Assembly: GCF_007655005.1 (NCBI RefSeq)
Contig: NZ_SZVW01000002.1
Coordinates: 248,001-312,000 of the forward strand
Length of the DNA: 64,000 nt
Direction: 5' to 3'
From: Streptomyces tibetensis
GTDB lineage: Bacteria; Actinomycetota; Actinomycetes; Streptomycetales; Streptomycetaceae
A program made the position numbers and the translations under genes. Shown piece by piece: positions 1-8,198 of the stretch (positions within the stretch are counted from its first letter, which is position 1; each line of letters starts with the position of its first letter). The notes below the pieces were generated by a model that saw nothing but the letters and a program-made list of their open reading frames with translations, had not been told where the DNA came from and ran no database searches.

Positions 1-9
1 CTACGGTAG

Positions 10-32
10 AAGCCGCTTTCTGAAACTGTTTC
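10..32. promoter_or_regulatory. LacI-type operator pair upstream of the dehydrogenase
   Basis: Two small palindromes lie just before the first gene: AAGCCGCTT (10-18) and GAAACTGTTTC (22-32, perfect 5+1+5). Spacing and shape fit LacI/GalR-family operators, and two LacI-family genes follow in the window. Binding by either regulator is inferred, not shown. Confidence 0.45.
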
Positions 33-55
33 CATCCCCCTGCTCCAGGAGAGTC

Positions 56-1069
56 ATGCCCAGCCCTCAGCTGCCGCGGGCCGTGTTCGCGATGGACCCG
101 GTTCACCTCCCGCTGCTCTTCCCTCCGCCGCTGATGGAGCGGCTGAGGCGCACGGCCGACATCGATCCCGGGCTGGTGGTACGGGACTTCGCCGATCCGG
201 CCGGCGCCGCCGCCCTCGCCTCCGCCGAGGTGCTGATCACCGGCTGGGGCTGCCCGCACCTGGACGCCGGCGTCCTCACGGCGGCTCCGCGGCTCGGCGC
301 CGTGCTGCACGCGGCCGGCTCGGTCCGCTCCCTGGTCGGCGAGGCCCTGTGGGAACGCGGGGTCACGGTGTCCAGCGCGGTGACGGGCAACGCCCTGCCG
401 GTCGCGGAGTACACGCTCGCGATGATCCTGCTGCTGGGCAAGGACGCCTTCGACCACCGCGAGCGCTTCCGCCGGACCCACGCCTACCCGGGCCCCGCCG
501 AGACCGCGGCGACCGGCAACCTCGGCCGTCGCGTCGGCGTCATCGGCGCCTCGCGCGTGGGCCGTCGGCTGCTGGAACTGCTGCGGCCGTTCGACCTCAC
601 CGTCCTGCTGCACGACCCGTACGTGAGCCCCGCCGAGGCCGCCGCCCTCGGTGCCGAGTCGCTGTCGTTGGAGGATCTGCTCCGGCGCAGCGACATCGTG
701 AGCCTGCACGCCCCCGACATCCCGGCGACCCATCACATGCTCGACCGCGACCGGCTCGCCCTGGTGCGGGACGGTGGTGTGCTCGTCAACACCGCCCGCG
801 GCGCCTTGGTCGACCACGAGGCGCTCACCGACGAGCTCGTGTCCGGCCGGCTGCGCGCCGTGCTGGACGTGACCGACCCGGAGCCGCTGCCCCCCGGATC
901 GCCGCTGTACCACCTGCCCAACGTGTTCCTCACCCCGCACATCGCCGGATCCCTCGGCAACGAGCTGGAGCGGCTCGGACGCATCGTCGTCGAGGAACTG
1001 GAGCGCCTGGCGGCGGGCGTACCGCCGGTCCACGAGGTGCGGCACGCGGATCTGGTGCGGGTGGCGTGA
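56..1069 (+). CDS. D-2-hydroxyacid dehydrogenase family protein
   Basis: A 337-residue NAD(P)-dependent oxidoreductase of the D-isomer-specific 2-hydroxyacid dehydrogenase family (phosphoglycerate, glyoxylate or hydroxypyruvate reductase-like), cytosolic. The Rossmann dinucleotide loop GVIGASRVGRR lies near residue 160. The family catalytic Arg is in VNTARGALVD, the Glu in DPEPL and the His in TPHIAGS near the C terminus. An AGGAGA ribosome site sits 3 bases before the ATG. It lies directly ahead of a LacI regulator and sugar importer and carries operator-like palindromes upstream, so a role in sugar-acid metabolism is plausible. The substrate cannot be told from the sequence. A degenerate repeat begins in its last codons and runs over the stop. 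Confidence 0.85.
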   Translation: MPSPQLPRAVFAMDPVHLPLLFPPPLMERLRRTADIDPGLVVRDFADPAGAAALASAEVLITGWGCPHLDAGVLTAAPRLGAVLHAAGSVRSLVGEALWERGVTVSSAVTGNALPVAEYTLAMILLLGKDAFDHRERFRRTHAYPGPAETAATGNLGRRVGVIGASRVGRRLLELLRPFDLTVLLHDPYVSPAEAAALGAESLSLEDLLRRSDIVSLHAPDIPATHHMLDRDRLALVRDGGVLVNTARGALVDHEALTDELVSGRLRAVLDVTDPEPLPPGSPLYHLPNVFLTPHIAGSLGNELERLGRIVVEELERLAAGVPPVHEVRHADLVRVA

Positions 1070-1130
1070 GGCGGATCCGGCGCGGGTGCGGGTGGTGCGA
1101 GGCGGATCCCGCGCGGGTGCGTGGCAGCGC
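1047..1130. repeat. Degenerate GGCGGATC...GCGGGTGCG repeat across the dehydrogenase stop codon
   Basis: Three imperfect copies built around GCGGATC(C/T)GG and GCGGGTG start in the final codons of the upstream gene, pass its TGA (1067-1069) and continue into the gap. The second and third copies start at 1070 and 1101, about 31 bases apart. Confidence 0.5.
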
Positions 1131-1490
1131 GGCGGCGGACCGCGGCGCCCGTTGTCCACAGGCCCCCGGAGCGCGGCGGCGGACCGCGGCGCCCATTGTC
1201 CACAGGCCCCCCGGGCCTGGAGGAATGATGGGATACGGTTTCCGCACCGATGGCCCCGGGGCAGTCGCAACCGGCTCCGCGGCCCAGCGGGCCAGGCGAC
1301 AGCGGGCTCGGGGACGGCGGGCTGAAGCACGGCGGCCGGGACACCACGGCCCGGCGCACCGGGACCGGGGACGCCACGGCCCCGACCTGCGGCCGCAGCA
1401 CAGCAGGCGCACCGCCCCGGTCCGCCACCGCCCGGACCGCGACGACCGGACCACGACGGGCCGGACCACTACCGTGAAGGAGCCGCAAGG
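1070..1490. other. 421-bp gap between dehydrogenase and LacI gene
   Basis: No convincing gene. The first part holds the degenerate repeat and the 43-44-bp direct repeat (1127-1214). A half-palindromic GATACGGTTTCC (1232-1243) is the only operator-like sequence. Several frames are open on both strands, but their composition is Arg/Pro/Gly-rich shadow coding, so I do not call them. The promoter of the LacI gene should lie here but no clear -35/-10 pair is visible. Confidence 0.5.
1127..1214. repeat. Two direct copies of a 43-44-bp repeat
   Basis: 1127-1169 and 1171-1214 are nearly identical. Both contain GCGGCGGACCGCGGCGCCC, then TTGTCCACAGGCCCC; they differ by one G/A change and one extra C. 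The copies abut, so this is a tandem duplication. Confidence 0.9.
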
Positions 1491-2579
1491 GTGAGTCAGC
1501 GCAAGGCGACGAGCGACGCCGGCCGGGCGACCATCCGTGATGTCGCGGAGCGCGCGGGCGTCTCCGTGGCCAGCGTCTCGCGGGTGCTCTCCGGCAACTA
1601 CCCGGTGTCGGAGGAGCTGCGCCGCCGGGTGATGAAGGTGGTCCGGGACCTGGATTACGTCACCAACGCCCATGCCCGTTCACTCGCCGGCGGCGGCACC
1701 CCGACGGTGGCGATCCTCATCAACAACATCACCGGCGCCGCCTTCGCCCACGTGGCGAAGGGCGTCGAGGGCGCCGCCACGCTGCGCGGCTGGCTCTCCC
1801 TGGTCGGCACCACCGGCGACGACCCCGAGCGGGAGCTCGCGCTGGTGAACCTCATGCGCCAGCAGGGCGTCGCCGCGGTGATCCTGCTCGGCGGCGCCTA
1901 CGACTACGACGAGTACCAGCTGCGCATGGCCCGCTTCGCCCGTTCCCTGGACGCGGCCGGCTCGCATCTGGTCCTGGTGGGCCGGCCCCCGCTGGAGGGT
2001 GACGTCCCTGCGACGACCGTCGACTACGACAACGAGGGCGGCGCCTACGCGATGGCCAGCCACCTGCTCTCGGCGGGGCACCGCCGCGTCCTCGTCCTGC
2101 CGGGGCACGCCGAACTGACCACCGCCCAGGGCAGGTTGCGGGGCGCTCAGCGGGCCTTCGAGGCGTACGGGGTGCCGTTCGACCCGGGGCTGGTCCGGCA
2201 CGGCCCGTACGACTACGACCACGGGTACGAGGCCGTCGAGGCGGCTCTGCACGAGACGCCGGACTTCACCGCGGTGCTCGCCGGTACGGACGTGGTCGCC
2301 GCGGGTGCCATGCAGGCCCTGCGCGCGGCCGGGCTGCGGGTACCGGAGGACGTCTCGGTCGTCGGCTACGACGACATCCCACTGGCCTCGCAGCTCACAC
2401 CCCAACTGACCACCGTGCACGTGCCGTACGAGGAGATGGGCCGGGTCGCGCTGCGGGCGGTGGCCGACCGGCGTGAGGGCGGCGCGGGCCGCCGCAAGGG
2501 CGCCGACGGCGACCACCTGATCCTGGGCACCCATGTCGTGGTCCGCAACTCGGTCCAGCCGCCCGGGCGCCGCGGGTAG
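1491..2579 (+). CDS. LacI-family transcriptional regulator
   Basis: A 362-residue DNA-binding repressor. The N-terminal LacI helix-turn-helix and hinge read TIRDVAERAGVSVASVSRVL, followed by a region ending in the usual DYVTNAHARSL hinge motif. Residues 65-350 form the periplasmic-binding-protein-like effector domain (VVGYDDIPLASQLTPQLTTV near the C terminus). The start is GTG with GAAGGAG 8 bases upstream. It stands immediately before an ABC sugar importer and GH43 glycosidase, so it most likely senses a sugar and represses that operon. The overlapping palindromes at 2699-2715 are the obvious target. The stop codon lies inside a 39-bp tandem repeat. Confidence 0.92.
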   Translation: MSQRKATSDAGRATIRDVAERAGVSVASVSRVLSGNYPVSEELRRRVMKVVRDLDYVTNAHARSLAGGGTPTVAILINNITGAAFAHVAKGVEGAATLRGWLSLVGTTGDDPERELALVNLMRQQGVAAVILLGGAYDYDEYQLRMARFARSLDAAGSHLVLVGRPPLEGDVPATTVDYDNEGGAYAMASHLLSAGHRRVLVLPGHAELTTAQGRLRGAQRAFEAYGVPFDPGLVRHGPYDYDHGYEAVEAALHETPDFTAVLAGTDVVAAGAMQALRAAGLRVPEDVSVVGYDDIPLASQLTPQLTTVHVPYEEMGRVALRAVADRREGGAGRRKGADGDHLILGTHVVVRNSVQPPGRRG

Positions 2580-2688
2580 CGCCCGGGCCCCGGGGCAACC
2601 GGCGCGTCCTCCCGGGCGCCCGGGCTCCGGGGCAACTCCCGCGCGCCCTCGCGGGCGCCCGGGACTTGGAGCAACCGGCGCGGGTGCT
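2572..2688. repeat. Three tandem copies of a 39-bp degenerate repeat over the LacI stop codon
   Basis: Units 2572-2610, 2611-2649 and 2650-2688 align over their full 39 bases around GGGCGCCCGGG...GGGGCAAC...GCGCG. The stop codon of the LacI gene (2577-2579) lies in unit 1. No terminator-like U tract is present. Confidence 0.75.
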
Positions 2689-2698
2689 CGCGGAGAGT

Positions 2699-2715
2699 GT
2701 TACGTAACCGGTTAC
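2699..2715. promoter_or_regulatory. Two interlocking palindromes upstream of the sugar importer
   Basis: GTTACGTAACCGGTTAC contains two perfect dyads that share five bases: GTTACGTAAC (2699-2708) and GTAACCGGTTAC (2704-2715). This is the only strong symmetric element between the LacI gene and the importer, and A/T-rich relative to its surroundings. It is probably the operator for the LacI-family protein encoded just upstream. Confidence 0.6.
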
Positions 2716-3066
2716 TCGAATTCCAAGGCTCACCTCGAGTCTCCTCACGGTGCCCGCCGCACGGCGACGCACCCCCTGATCGCACGGCTTTGACCTGCGC
2801 ATACATCCCATACGGCAGAGGCGCGACCCGTACGGCCGACCGGGGCCACCCCGGGCCGCCCGCCGTAAACAAAACTGCCGCGCACCTCTTGCTATGAGCG
2901 GACACATCCGCTTAACGTCCCAGCAACCGCTTACTACAGCTTCCGCTTGGTCGCCCCACCCCCCCCCCGCGAGCCGATGTGTTTCCGGCCGCCGTTCCCG
3001 TCGGCACCCCGAGCCGCCGCCGTCCTCTCGTTCCGAGAACGCCCTATTCCGAAGGATCACGGTCAG
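2716..3066 (+). other. Promoter and leader region of the sugar importer operon
   Basis: No gene. Three direct CCGCTT(A/G) hexamer-like elements occur at 2908, 2927 and 2943, with 16-19-base spacing, which suggests an activator or polymerase contact region. A run of ten C residues occurs at about 2959. GAAGGATCACG supplies the ribosome site for the ATG at 3067. An in-frame upstream TTG at 2947 is rejected as start because it would bury the signal peptide. Confidence 0.4.
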
Positions 3067-4404
3067 ATGAACTTCACCAGCCCCCGGAGAAGGTTCGCCT
3101 CCGCCGCTGTCGCGGGTATCGCGCTGACAGGTCTGCTCTCCGCCTGCGGCGGTTCCGACTCGAGTGACGACGCGGCGTCGAAGTCCGGCCCGGTCACCCT
3201 CCCCTTCTGGGGCTGGGCCAACGGCCAGGAGGCGGTCGTCAAGGCGTTCAACGCCTCGCACAAGGACGTCCAGCTGAAGTACACGAAGGTCACCGACCAG
3301 CTGACCATGCAGAAGCAGCTGACCAACGCGGTGAAGGCCGGCAACGCCCCCTGTCTGGTGCAGAACACCGCCGAGTACGTGACCAGCTGGGTGTCGCAGG
3401 GCGCACTCGCCGACATCACGCAGTACGTCGAGGGCGAGAAGGACAAGTTCAACACCGGCGCCTGGGCGAGCGCGCAGGTGCAGGGCAAGTTCTACGGCGT
3501 TCCCACCAGCTCGGCGCCCCAGTTCACGATCTACCGCACGGACATCTTCAAGAAGTACGGGCTCAAGCCCCCGGCGACCTGGGACGACGTCATCGCCGCC
3601 GGCAAGGTCCTGAAGAAGCACAACATCAAGATCACCAACTACGCCGGTGAGGACCCCAGCACCCTCGAGGTACTCGCGATGCAGGCCGGGGCGCACTGGT
3701 ACGCGATCGACGGCAACGCCTGGAAGGTGGACTTCCAGGACGAGGGCACCCTGAAGGCCGCCAAGGTGATCCAGGAGATAATCGACAACGACCTGAACGC
3801 CAAGCTGTCCTTCGCCGACTACGCGGCCGTGCAGCGCAGTTACGACAGCGGTGCCACCGCGACCCGGCAGATCTCCACCTGGCAGATGGCCGGCATGGTG
3901 CAGAACTTCACCAAGTCCTTCGGCGACTGGGCGCTCGCGCCCTGGCCGGCGTACCAGGGCGAGGCGGCGAAGACACCGGCCGGCACGAACCTGACCGGCA
4001 GCGTGACCCTGGTGACCAAGCAGTGCAAGGACCAGGAGCGGGCGGCCCAGGCGGCCCTGTGGATGTCGACGAACCAGGACGCGGTCAAGACGATGGCGAG
4101 CCCGGAGACCGGCAACGGCGTGATGCCGGCGCTGAAGGACGGCGGTTCCTACGTCGGTGAGTCGATCTCGCAGAAGCTGCTCGGCAAGAACTACGAGCCG
4201 GCGCAGAAGGTCGTGACGGACAGCCTGGGAACCGTCACCACCGACTGGACCTTCGGGCCCAACTGGACGGCGATGTTCACCGAGCTCCAGGCGGGCTGGG
4301 CCAAGGTCGTCAACAAGCAGGAGAAGGTCACCGACCTGCTCGCGCACATGCAGGAGTGGACGGTGAAGGACCTGAAGTCCCGCGGTATCAGCGTCAAGGG
4401 CTGA
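3067..4404 (+). CDS. Extracellular sugar-binding lipoprotein of ABC importer
   Basis: A 445-residue family 1 extracellular solute-binding protein. Translation from ATG 3067 gives a lipoprotein signal peptide: basic MNFTSPRRR, a hydrophobic core, then the lipobox LLSAC with the lipidated Cys near residue 23. The mature protein starts with a Gly/Ser/Asp linker. The rest shows the two-lobe sugar-binding pattern (TLPFWGWANGQEAVVKAFN; WDDVIAAGKVLKK). It captures an oligosaccharide outside the membrane and delivers it to the two permeases that follow. No ATPase gene is present, as is usual in streptomycetes, where the shared MsiK-type ATPase serves many importers. The neighbouring GH43 enzyme suggests a xylan- or arabinan-derived ligand. 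Confidence 0.92.
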   Translation: MNFTSPRRRFASAAVAGIALTGLLSACGGSDSSDDAASKSGPVTLPFWGWANGQEAVVKAFNASHKDVQLKYTKVTDQLTMQKQLTNAVKAGNAPCLVQNTAEYVTSWVSQGALADITQYVEGEKDKFNTGAWASAQVQGKFYGVPTSSAPQFTIYRTDIFKKYGLKPPATWDDVIAAGKVLKKHNIKITNYAGEDPSTLEVLAMQAGAHWYAIDGNAWKVDFQDEGTLKAAKVIQEIIDNDLNAKLSFADYAAVQRSYDSGATATRQISTWQMAGMVQNFTKSFGDWALAPWPAYQGEAAKTPAGTNLTGSVTLVTKQCKDQERAAQAALWMSTNQDAVKTMASPETGNGVMPALKDGGSYVGESISQKLLGKNYEPAQKVVTDSLGTVTTDWTFGPNWTAMFTELQAGWAKVVNKQEKVTDLLAHMQEWTVKDLKSRGISVKG

Positions 4405-4412
4405 GGCACTCG

Positions 4413-5297
4413 ATGATTCGCTCCATGCGCTGGAAAGGCGCCGCCTTCACGGTGCCTTTCCAGCTCGGCTTCCTGTTTCTGTATCTGATCCCGATCGGCT
4501 ACGCGGTCTACGAGTCGCTGTTCACGGAGAAGCAGTCGGGGCTCGGCCTCGGCGGTGCGACGACGGAGTTCGTCGGGCTCGACAACTACACCCAGGGGCT
4601 GACGGACTCGGCGTTCGTGAACTCCATCCTGCGGGTGGTTCTCTTCGCCTGCGTCCAGATCCCGTTGATGCTGCTGATCAGCCTGTTGCTGGCGCTGTTC
4701 CTGGACGCGCTGACGTCCCGGGTGGCGAGCAGGTTCCGGATCGTGCTGCTGGTGCCGTACATGATCCCGGGCGTGGTCGCGGCGATCGTGTGGGTCAACC
4801 TCTACAGCCCGGACGTCGGCCCGCTCACCGCGATCGGCAGGTCCCTCGGCCTCGACTGGAACTTCTTCGCACCGTCGATGGTGTGGCCGTCCATCGGCAA
4901 CCTGCTGACCTGGCACGGCATCGGCTACAACATGGTGATCATCTACTCGGCCCTGCAGGGCGTGCCCCGGGAGCTGTTCGAGGCGGCCCGGCTGGACGGC
5001 GCCTCCGAGCTGCGGATCGCACGCAGTATCAAGATCCCGTTCGTGCGCGGGGCGCTGGTCCTGACGGGTCTGCTGTCGATCATCCAGATGCTGCAGATCT
5101 TCAACGAGCCGGCGCTGTTCCGGAACATCACCCCGCAGACGGTCAGCGACAGCTTCACCCCGATCATGATCATCTACAACCAGGCGTTCAACGCGGGCAA
5201 CTACAACTACGCGGCCGCCCTGTCGGTGCTCCTGGCCCTGATCCTGGGCATCGCCTCCTTCCTCTTCTACCGGCTCACCTCGAAGGAGGCCGACTGA
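4413..5297 (+). CDS. Carbohydrate ABC transporter permease (MalF type)
   Basis: A 294-residue inner-membrane permease with about six transmembrane segments. The EAA loop, which docks the ATPase, reads LFEAARLDGASELRIARSIKIP. I place the start at ATG 4413, eight bases after the binding-protein stop. The longer in-frame start at 4356 would overlap that gene and add a non-membrane extension. It partners with the next permease: their genes overlap by ATGA at 5294-5300, which implies coupled translation and equal amounts. Confidence 0.93.
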   Translation: MIRSMRWKGAAFTVPFQLGFLFLYLIPIGYAVYESLFTEKQSGLGLGGATTEFVGLDNYTQGLTDSAFVNSILRVVLFACVQIPLMLLISLLLALFLDALTSRVASRFRIVLLVPYMIPGVVAAIVWVNLYSPDVGPLTAIGRSLGLDWNFFAPSMVWPSIGNLLTWHGIGYNMVIIYSALQGVPRELFEAARLDGASELRIARSIKIPFVRGALVLTGLLSIIQMLQIFNEPALFRNITPQTVSDSFTPIMIIYNQAFNAGNYNYAAALSVLLALILGIASFLFYRLTSKEAD

Positions 5298-6211
5298 TGA
5301 CGCTGACCGAGCGGAGATCCGAGCGGCCGCAAGTCCGCGGCGTGCGGCGGCTGTCCGAGCCCGACCCGGCCTCTCGCGGACGGGGCGGCCAGCGCTTCCT
5401 CCTCGTCGGGCTGGCCCTGGCCGGTGTCTACAGCCTGTTCCCGGTGTGGTGGCTGATGGTCGCCGCGACCAAGGACCGCACGGCGCTCTACCAGAGCAAC
5501 GGCCTGTGGTTCTCGGGCTGGCACCTGTGGGACAACCTGCATCAGGTGTTCACCTACCAGGACGGGATCTTCCTGCGGTGGACGGCCAACTCGTTCCTGT
5601 ACGCGGGCGTCGGCTCGCTCGGCGGCACGCTGATCGCGCTCGCAACCGGTTACGGACTGGCCCGCTTCGACTTCCCCGGGCGCAACGCGATCTTCGCGTG
5701 TGTCGTGGGCTCGTTCCTGATCCCGATCGCGCTGCTGACACTGCCGCTGTATCTGCTGTTTTCCGCGATCGGCATGGTGGACACGCCGTGGGCGATGCTG
5801 ATCCCCTGCCTGATCAACCCGTTCAGCGTGTACCTGGCCAAGGTGTACACCGAGGCGACGATTCCCTACGAGCTGTTGGAGGCGGCCCGGATCGACGGCG
5901 CCGGGGAGCTGCGGATCTTCTTCAGCATCGTGCTGCGGATGATGACGACGGGCGGCGCGACGGTGTTCCTGTTGGCCTTCGTCAACACCTGGAACGCCTT
6001 CTTCCTGCCGCTGACAGTGCTGCGCGGCAAGGAGAACTGGACACTCAACCTCGGCCTCTACAACTGGTCCGGCACCCGCCTGGAGTCAGGCATCGACCTG
6101 ACCGGCCTGGTGCTGACCGGCGCGCTGCTGTCCATCGTCCCGATGGCGGTCATGATGGTCGCCATGCGCCGCTACTGGCGGACCGGTGTGACGCTCGGCG
6201 CCCTCAAGTGA
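5297..6211 (+). CDS. Carbohydrate ABC transporter permease (MalG type)
   Basis: A 304-residue second permease of the importer, with six predicted membrane helices after a basic cytosolic N terminus of about 35 residues. Its EAA loop is YELLEAARIDGAGELRIFFS. The ATG lies within ATGA, which contains the stop of the preceding gene. The C-terminal end (MRRYWRTGVTLGALK) is typical of the MalG family. It works with the preceding permease and a cytosolic ATPase encoded elsewhere. Confidence 0.93.
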   Translation: MTLTERRSERPQVRGVRRLSEPDPASRGRGGQRFLLVGLALAGVYSLFPVWWLMVAATKDRTALYQSNGLWFSGWHLWDNLHQVFTYQDGIFLRWTANSFLYAGVGSLGGTLIALATGYGLARFDFPGRNAIFACVVGSFLIPIALLTLPLYLLFSAIGMVDTPWAMLIPCLINPFSVYLAKVYTEATIPYELLEAARIDGAGELRIFFSIVLRMMTTGGATVFLLAFVNTWNAFFLPLTVLRGKENWTLNLGLYNWSGTRLESGIDLTGLVLTGALLSIVPMAVMMVAMRRYWRTGVTLGALK

Positions 6212-6303
6212 CCCCCTTCGCCGTATCCCCAGACTCCTGGGGGCCGCAGGTGACCCTGACTCCCCGCGGCCTCCAGGGCGACCGACGCTCCGGGAGTTCT
6301 CGC

Positions 6304-8013
6304 GTGACCGTCCTGCACAACCCCGTCCTCCGCGGCTTCGCCCCCGATCCGTCGCTGGTGCGGGTCGGCGACTGGTACTACGTGGCGACCAGTTCCTTCG
6401 AGTGGTTCCCGACGATCCCGCTGCACCGTTCCCGGGACCTGGCCCACTGGGAGTACGCGGGCCATGTGCAGGGGGCTGTCCCCGGCGACTCGCTGGCCGG
6501 GGTGCCCGACTCGGGCGGCGTCTGGGCCCCGTCGCTGAGCTGGGACGGGGAACGGTTCTGGGTCACGTACACCGTCGTGCGCTCGGTCGGCACCCCCTAC
6601 TTCGACCTCGACACGTACATCTCGACGGCCTCCCGCATCGACGGCGAGTGGAGCGCACCGCGCCGGGTCGCGAGCCACGGTTTCGACCCGGCGCTGTTCC
6701 ACGAGGACGGCCGGCTGTGGCTGCTGAACCTGCAGAACGACCACCGGCCCGGGGGTGAGCGGTTCGCGGGGATCGTCGTGACGGAGCTGGACCGGGACAC
6801 GCTGGAACCCGTCGGCGGCACGCGGCTGCTGCTCCAGCACGACCGGCTGATCGAGGGGCCGAAGCTGCTGCGGCGCGACGGCTGGTACTACCTGGTGCTC
6901 GCCGAGGGCGGCACGGGCTGGGAACACGGGGTGCGGGTGGCTCGTGGCAAGGAGCTGACGGGGCCGTACGAGCTGGACGAACTTCCGTTGCTGACCACCC
7001 GGGACGATCCGGGGGTGCCGTTGCAGAAGGCCGGGCACGGCGAGCTGGTCGAGACGGCGGACGGGCAGTGGCTGCTCAGCCATCTGACGGCCCGTCCGCT
7101 GCACACTCCGCAGGGCCGCCGCTGCACCCTCGGCCGGGAGACCGCGATCCAGGCGGTGACCTGGGACGCGGAGGGCTGGCCCCGGCTGCGGCAGGGCGGG
7201 TGGCGCCCGGCGGCCGAGGTCGACGTGCAGACGCGACCGCACCCGCTGCCACCGGCCGCATCACCGGAGGACCTGTCCTGGCCCTGGAGCACCCTGCGCG
7301 AGCGGCCGGACCCGTCCTGGGCCGACACGACGGCCCGCCGCGGGTGGATCCGACTGCGCGGCCGGCACGGGCCGGAGTCCCGGTGGGCGGCCTCCCTGCT
7401 GGCCCAGCGTGTCACCGAGCACCACGCGGAGGCCGAAGTCACCGTGGAGGCACGGCCGGTGACCTTCACGCAGGCGGCCGGGCTGGTGCTCTGGTACAAC
7501 CCCGAGGCGTATCTCGCCCTGGACCTGACGTGGGCGGAGCCGGAGGGCGAACCGCAGCGCGGACAGCAGTGGAGCGGGACACCAGGCCGCGGTCGCACGG
7601 TGCTCAGTCTCGTCGAGCGTGACGAGGACGGCCTACGGCAGGTCACCGTCGTCGACGTGCCGGTGGACGGCCGGATCGACGGGCCGGTGGGCCGTCGGGT
7701 GGACGGACGGGTGGACCGTCGGGTGGACGGACGGGTGGACGGACGGGTGGACCGTCGGGTGGACGGACGGGTGGACCGGCAGCCGGTGACGCTGGGGGTG
7801 ACGGTCGACGGGGCCGACGCCCGTTTCTGGTACGTCCGCGACGGGGTACGCACGGCGGTCGGGCCGGCGCTGGACTTCGGCCGGCTGTCCGACGACCACG
7901 GCTCCCGGCTGCGGTTCACCGGCGCGATGGCGGGGATCCACGCCCGGGACCTCGTGGACGCGGCGTTCACGGCGGACTTCACCGGGTTTCGGCTGACCTG
8001 CACACCCGGCTGA
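6304..8013 (+). CDS. Glycoside hydrolase family 43 (beta-xylosidase/arabinofuranosidase type)
   Basis: A 569-residue enzyme with an N-terminal five-bladed GH43 propeller and a C-terminal concanavalin-like beta-sandwich, the XynB-like layout. Predicted catalytic residues with start at GTG 6304 are Asp15 (FAPDPS, base), Asp128 (GFDPALF, pKa tuner) and Glu184 (IEGPKLL, acid). GGGAG stands 7 bases before this GTG. An alternative GTG at 6208 overlaps the permease stop (GTGA) and would add 32 residues without family similarity. There is no signal peptide, so it acts inside the cell on imported xylo- or arabino-oligosaccharides. Odd: the sandwich domain carries a low-complexity VDGR/VDRR insertion (7663-7779). 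Confidence 0.92.
   Translation: MTVLHNPVLRGFAPDPSLVRVGDWYYVATSSFEWFPTIPLHRSRDLAHWEYAGHVQGAVPGDSLAGVPDSGGVWAPSLSWDGERFWVTYTVVRSVGTPYFDLDTYISTASRIDGEWSAPRRVASHGFDPALFHEDGRLWLLNLQNDHRPGGERFAGIVVTELDRDTLEPVGGTRLLLQHDRLIEGPKLLRRDGWYYLVLAEGGTGWEHGVRVARGKELTGPYELDELPLLTTRDDPGVPLQKAGHGELVETADGQWLLSHLTARPLHTPQGRRCTLGRETAIQAVTWDAEGWPRLRQGGWRPAAEVDVQTRPHPLPPAASPEDLSWPWSTLRERPDPSWADTTARRGWIRLRGRHGPESRWAASLLAQRVTEHHAEAEVTVEARPVTFTQAAGLVLWYNPEAYLALDLTWAEPEGEPQRGQQWSGTPGRGRTVLSLVERDEDGLRQVTVVDVPVDGRIDGPVGRRVDGRVDRRVDGRVDGRVDRRVDGRVDRQPVTLGVTVDGADARFWYVRDGVRTAVGPALDFGRLSDDHGSRLRFTGAMAGIHARDLVDAAFTADFTGFRLTCTPG
7663..7779 (+). repeat. In-frame GTGGACGGACGG/GTGGACCGTCGG tandem repeat in the GH43 gene
   Basis: About ten 12-base units encode alternating VDGR and VDRR (with IDGP and VGRR variants), adding some 39 residues to the C-terminal domain. 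The unit length keeps the frame. Such repeats are not part of the GH43 fold. Confidence 0.9.
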
Positions 8014-8030
8014 GGCGCTGTTCGGGGTTT

Positions 8031-8163
8031 CGAAAGTTTTGACCGGCGCGAAGCAGTGAATCCGACCGTCTTCCCGCCGTCCTGCGCCCCACCTACGATA
8101 GGAAGCGCTTTCTGCCCGGCCGGACCCCGTGACCGCCGTGTGCAGCGCTGGTCGAAACTTTCC
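8031..8163. promoter_or_regulatory. GAAA-N-TTTC boxes and AAGCGCTT palindrome around the second LacI promoter
   Basis: CGAAAGTTTTG (8031-8041) and CGAAACTTTCC (8153-8163) are inverted relative to each other (12 of 14 positions match when extended). They flank GGAAGCGCTTTC (8101-8112), whose core AAGCGCTT is a perfect LacI-type dyad. GAAA-N-TTTC boxes of this kind have been reported upstream of Streptomyces xylanase genes. Their presence between a GH43 gene and a LacI gene fits autoregulation and xylan-linked control (inference). Confidence 0.55.
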
Positions 8164-8198
8164 ACGGCCCTCGGGCGGGCCGGAGAGGTGGGTTCTTG

